A stretch of DNA of 64,000 nucleotides, taken from contig JBNLAN010000002.1 in assembly GCA_050302175.1 (NCBI GenBank), positions 45,253 through 109,252 of the forward strand, in the 5' to 3' direction. The notes under the pieces are model-generated. The model worked only from the letters and a program-made list of their open reading frames with translations. It was not told where the DNA came from and made no database searches. The position numbers and the translations under genes are program-made. The number at the start of each line of letters is the position of its first letter. Position 1 is the first letter of the stretch. Below are positions 62,740-64,000 of this stretch, one piece after another. The stretch comes from JBNLAN01 sp050302175. Its GTDB lineage: Bacteria; Pseudomonadota; Zetaproteobacteria; Mariprofundales; Mariprofundaceae.

Positions 62740-62788
62740 TGTCGCAAAGACAACAGAGCTTTCGCAACCATTTGTCCCGAACCGGACA
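62740..62788 (-). promoter_or_regulatory. Two NifA upstream activator sequences of nifB
   Basis: TGTTGTCTTTGCGACA (62740-62755) and TGTCCGGTTCGGGACA (62773-62788) both have TGT-N10-ACA; the second is extended to a TTTGTCC/GGGACAAA palindrome. They lie about 75-125 bases before the -12 element. Confidence 0.85.
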
Positions 62789-62873
62789 AACACCGAAACG
62801 TTAGCCTTCGGCCAAAACCGGAGCTTCGTTCTGGCGGCAGGCTTGAAGTTCTATCAATAACTGTGCGATCTCG

Positions 62874-63896
62874 CTAAGTATGAAGACTGGTGGAAATCCG
62901 TGTATCAGTCACTTGATATGAGTGTACAAGACTACCTGCAACTTTATCTTCCAAGTAAATTGCATAATTGTCACCACTGCCAACAGAGCTCTTGTAGATA
63001 ACACCATCAAAACCAGAATTTTTGATCAGCTCACATAAAAGCTGACTAGGCAAATATTCTAACTGTGCATTTCTTGGCAATATGGCTTTTGATAGCTCTT
63101 CTCCCAGCCGACACAAGTATCCGATATCAGCGAACAACTTACTTAGAAAGCTATCTTCAACTGAAAATGGGGAAATTGATCTTCGTGGATTGCGGAGGTC
63201 GACAAAGGTTAGGCTCTCTCTAGCCTGAAAAGTTGCAACTGAAACATTGTCTCCCTTATGGGGTCTGCATTCAGCAATTGCTGTTTCCGGATCAGAAGCC
63301 ACATATAAATAGGGAATCCCTATCGGATTAGCTCTACCAGCCTGAGCCAACTCGGATGGTGGTGCCCCCATTTTCGCTAACTCGATAATCCCTTCGCCCT
63401 TTTCAATCCTAGAACGAAAAAAATCAACCCTAGGTTGGATAACTATTTCCAAATAGCCAAAGAGTTCTTTTAACTGCTCATAATTAGGCTTTTGCTCTGG
63501 GAAGTATCTATTCTTGTATTTCAATTCATCTTTGAACAAATCCCATTGCGTAATAGCCTCATCTTCATCAACTTCTAATCTCTTAATTAATTCATATTTT
63601 GAGCCTTCTTGGATTTCTCCAGGAAAGATTACTTCTAGCAATGAGAAACACTTGTCATCTTCCAGAGAACCAAATAAAGCCCAATCACACTTGAGGTTTT
63701 GCACCAAGTTTCTTTCAGATTCCGCAGAGGGAGCGTAAAGGTCCAGAACGGGTTGAATCAGGTCTTGTAGTTTAGAGGGTTCAAGAAGATCAACATCCAA
63801 GGTGAGGCAATAGTCACATTGCCCTTGAGAAACGCTCATATCTTTAATCTGATCCGCCAAAAAAGAATCATCAAAGCAGTTGCCGCAACAAAACAT
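62874..63896 (-). CDS. RES-domain protein with N-terminal zinc-ribbon
   Basis: A 340-aa protein. N-terminal CCGNCF ... CDYC looks like a zinc ribbon, followed by about 150 mostly helical residues and a RES domain (RANPIGIPYLYVASDPETAIAECRPHKGD; LLCELIKNSGFDGVIYKSS). RES proteins are NAD+-degrading or ADP-ribosylating toxins in RES-Xre systems; this longer form is of the RES/HEPN-N type. It is AT-rich against the nif genes and starts 5 bases after another gene, so a defence or toxin-like pair is possible. Confidence 0.8.
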   Translation of the reverse strand: MFCCGNCFDDSFLADQIKDMSVSQGQCDYCLTLDVDLLEPSKLQDLIQPVLDLYAPSAESERNLVQNLKCDWALFGSLEDDKCFSLLEVIFPGEIQEGSKYELIKRLEVDEDEAITQWDLFKDELKYKNRYFPEQKPNYEQLKELFGYLEIVIQPRVDFFRSRIEKGEGIIELAKMGAPPSELAQAGRANPIGIPYLYVASDPETAIAECRPHKGDNVSVATFQARESLTFVDLRNPRRSISPFSVEDSFLSKLFADIGYLCRLGEELSKAILPRNAQLEYLPSQLLCELIKNSGFDGVIYKSSVGSGDNYAIYLEDKVAGSLVHSYQVTDTRISTSLHT

Positions 63897-63901
63897 ACCT
63901 C

Positions 63902-64000
63902 TTACCCTCGAGTAAGATAATCTGCCATTAACTCTAAATGGTGCTGCATTGACAGCTTTTTAACATAACCCAATCCAGGATAATGCCCTTTTTCATAGAG
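63902..64000 (-). CDS. C-terminal end of an unknown protein (cut by window edge)
   Basis: The last 32 codons of a minus-strand gene (…GHYPGLGYVKKLSMQHHLEL...) ending LTRG and TAA. The sequence is too short for family assignment. It lies 5 bases before the RES gene and shares its low GC, so the two are probably one operon. Confidence 0.55.
   Translation of the reverse strand, partial: LYEKGHYPGLGYVKKLSMQHHLELMADYLTRG

Noticed and set aside
62724..62876. Plus-strand frame of about 50 codons with AGGAG upstream, in front of nifB
   Set aside because: It runs straight through both NifA sites and shows no protein-like pattern; the ribosome-site match is most likely chance.

Overview
The window is a dense, roughly 55-58% GC, mostly minus-strand stretch of a Gram-negative proteobacterial chromosome. 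The outer-membrane barrel protein, type IV pilus assembly genes, UbiE-UbiJ-UbiB, a split B12-dependent ribonucleotide reductase of the Pseudomonas NrdJa/NrdJb kind, an S-adenosylhomocysteine riboswitch and a nifB-ferredoxin-nifO-nifQ cluster together suggest a diazotrophic marine proteobacterium. My best guess is a Zetaproteobacterium (Mariprofundus-like) or a deep-branching gammaproteobacterium. This is inference from gene content; no 16S gene or classifier was available.

Layout. 1-12.4 kb: a surface-polysaccharide locus (GT4 and GT2 glycosyltransferases, three methyltransferases, AsnB-type amidotransferase, radical SAM enzyme, hexapeptide acyltransferase, Wzx-like flippase), with overlapping minus-strand genes and one low-GC plus-strand insert. 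12.4-18.2 kb: recR-ybaB-dnaX, an outer-membrane barrel protein, a NodIJ-like ABC exporter, tRNA-Ser(GGA) and the 4.5S SRP RNA. 18.2-26.4 kb: coaE-pilD-pilR-pilS-pilC-pilB-aroE. 26.4-36.8 kb: glmS, glmU and the complete F-type ATP synthase operon atpIBEFHAGDC with a recognisable promoter. 36.8-40 kb: ahcY behind an SAH riboswitch, a coupled EF-hand protein, and metK. 40-45.5 kb: a 14-repeat secreted propeller protein, a lipoprotein and a two-component system. 45.5-48.7 kb: ubiE-ubiJ-ubiB. 48.8-51.9 kb: nrdJa, a 63-aa gene and nrdJb behind a promoter with two NrdR-like boxes. 51.9-53.3 kb: a lower-GC BglII/BstYI-like restriction enzyme with an MT-A70 methyltransferase. 53.3-55.4 kb: a 3-methyladenine glycosylase, a TetR regulator and an AhpD-like protein around three near-identical operators. 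55.4-62.9 kb: a nitrogen-fixation accessory island. 62.9-64 kb: a RES-domain protein and the end of another gene.

The most interesting part is the nif island. On the minus strand nifB-fdxN-nifO-[2Fe-2S] ferredoxin-nifQ follows a textbook sigma-54 promoter with two NifA-type sites (TGT-N10-ACA). Converging on it is a plus-strand set of six closely packed genes: a SIR2-like protein, bacteriohemerythrin, iron superoxide dismutase, rhodanese, monothiol glutaredoxin and BolA. It also has a near-consensus -24/-12 promoter and a TGT-N10-ACA site at the right distance. I read this as a NifA-controlled oxygen-protection and Fe-S-supply operon; the SIR2-like member, which seems to lack the usual catalytic histidine, has no evident known role. 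Paired palindromic mobile-type repeats flank nifQ.
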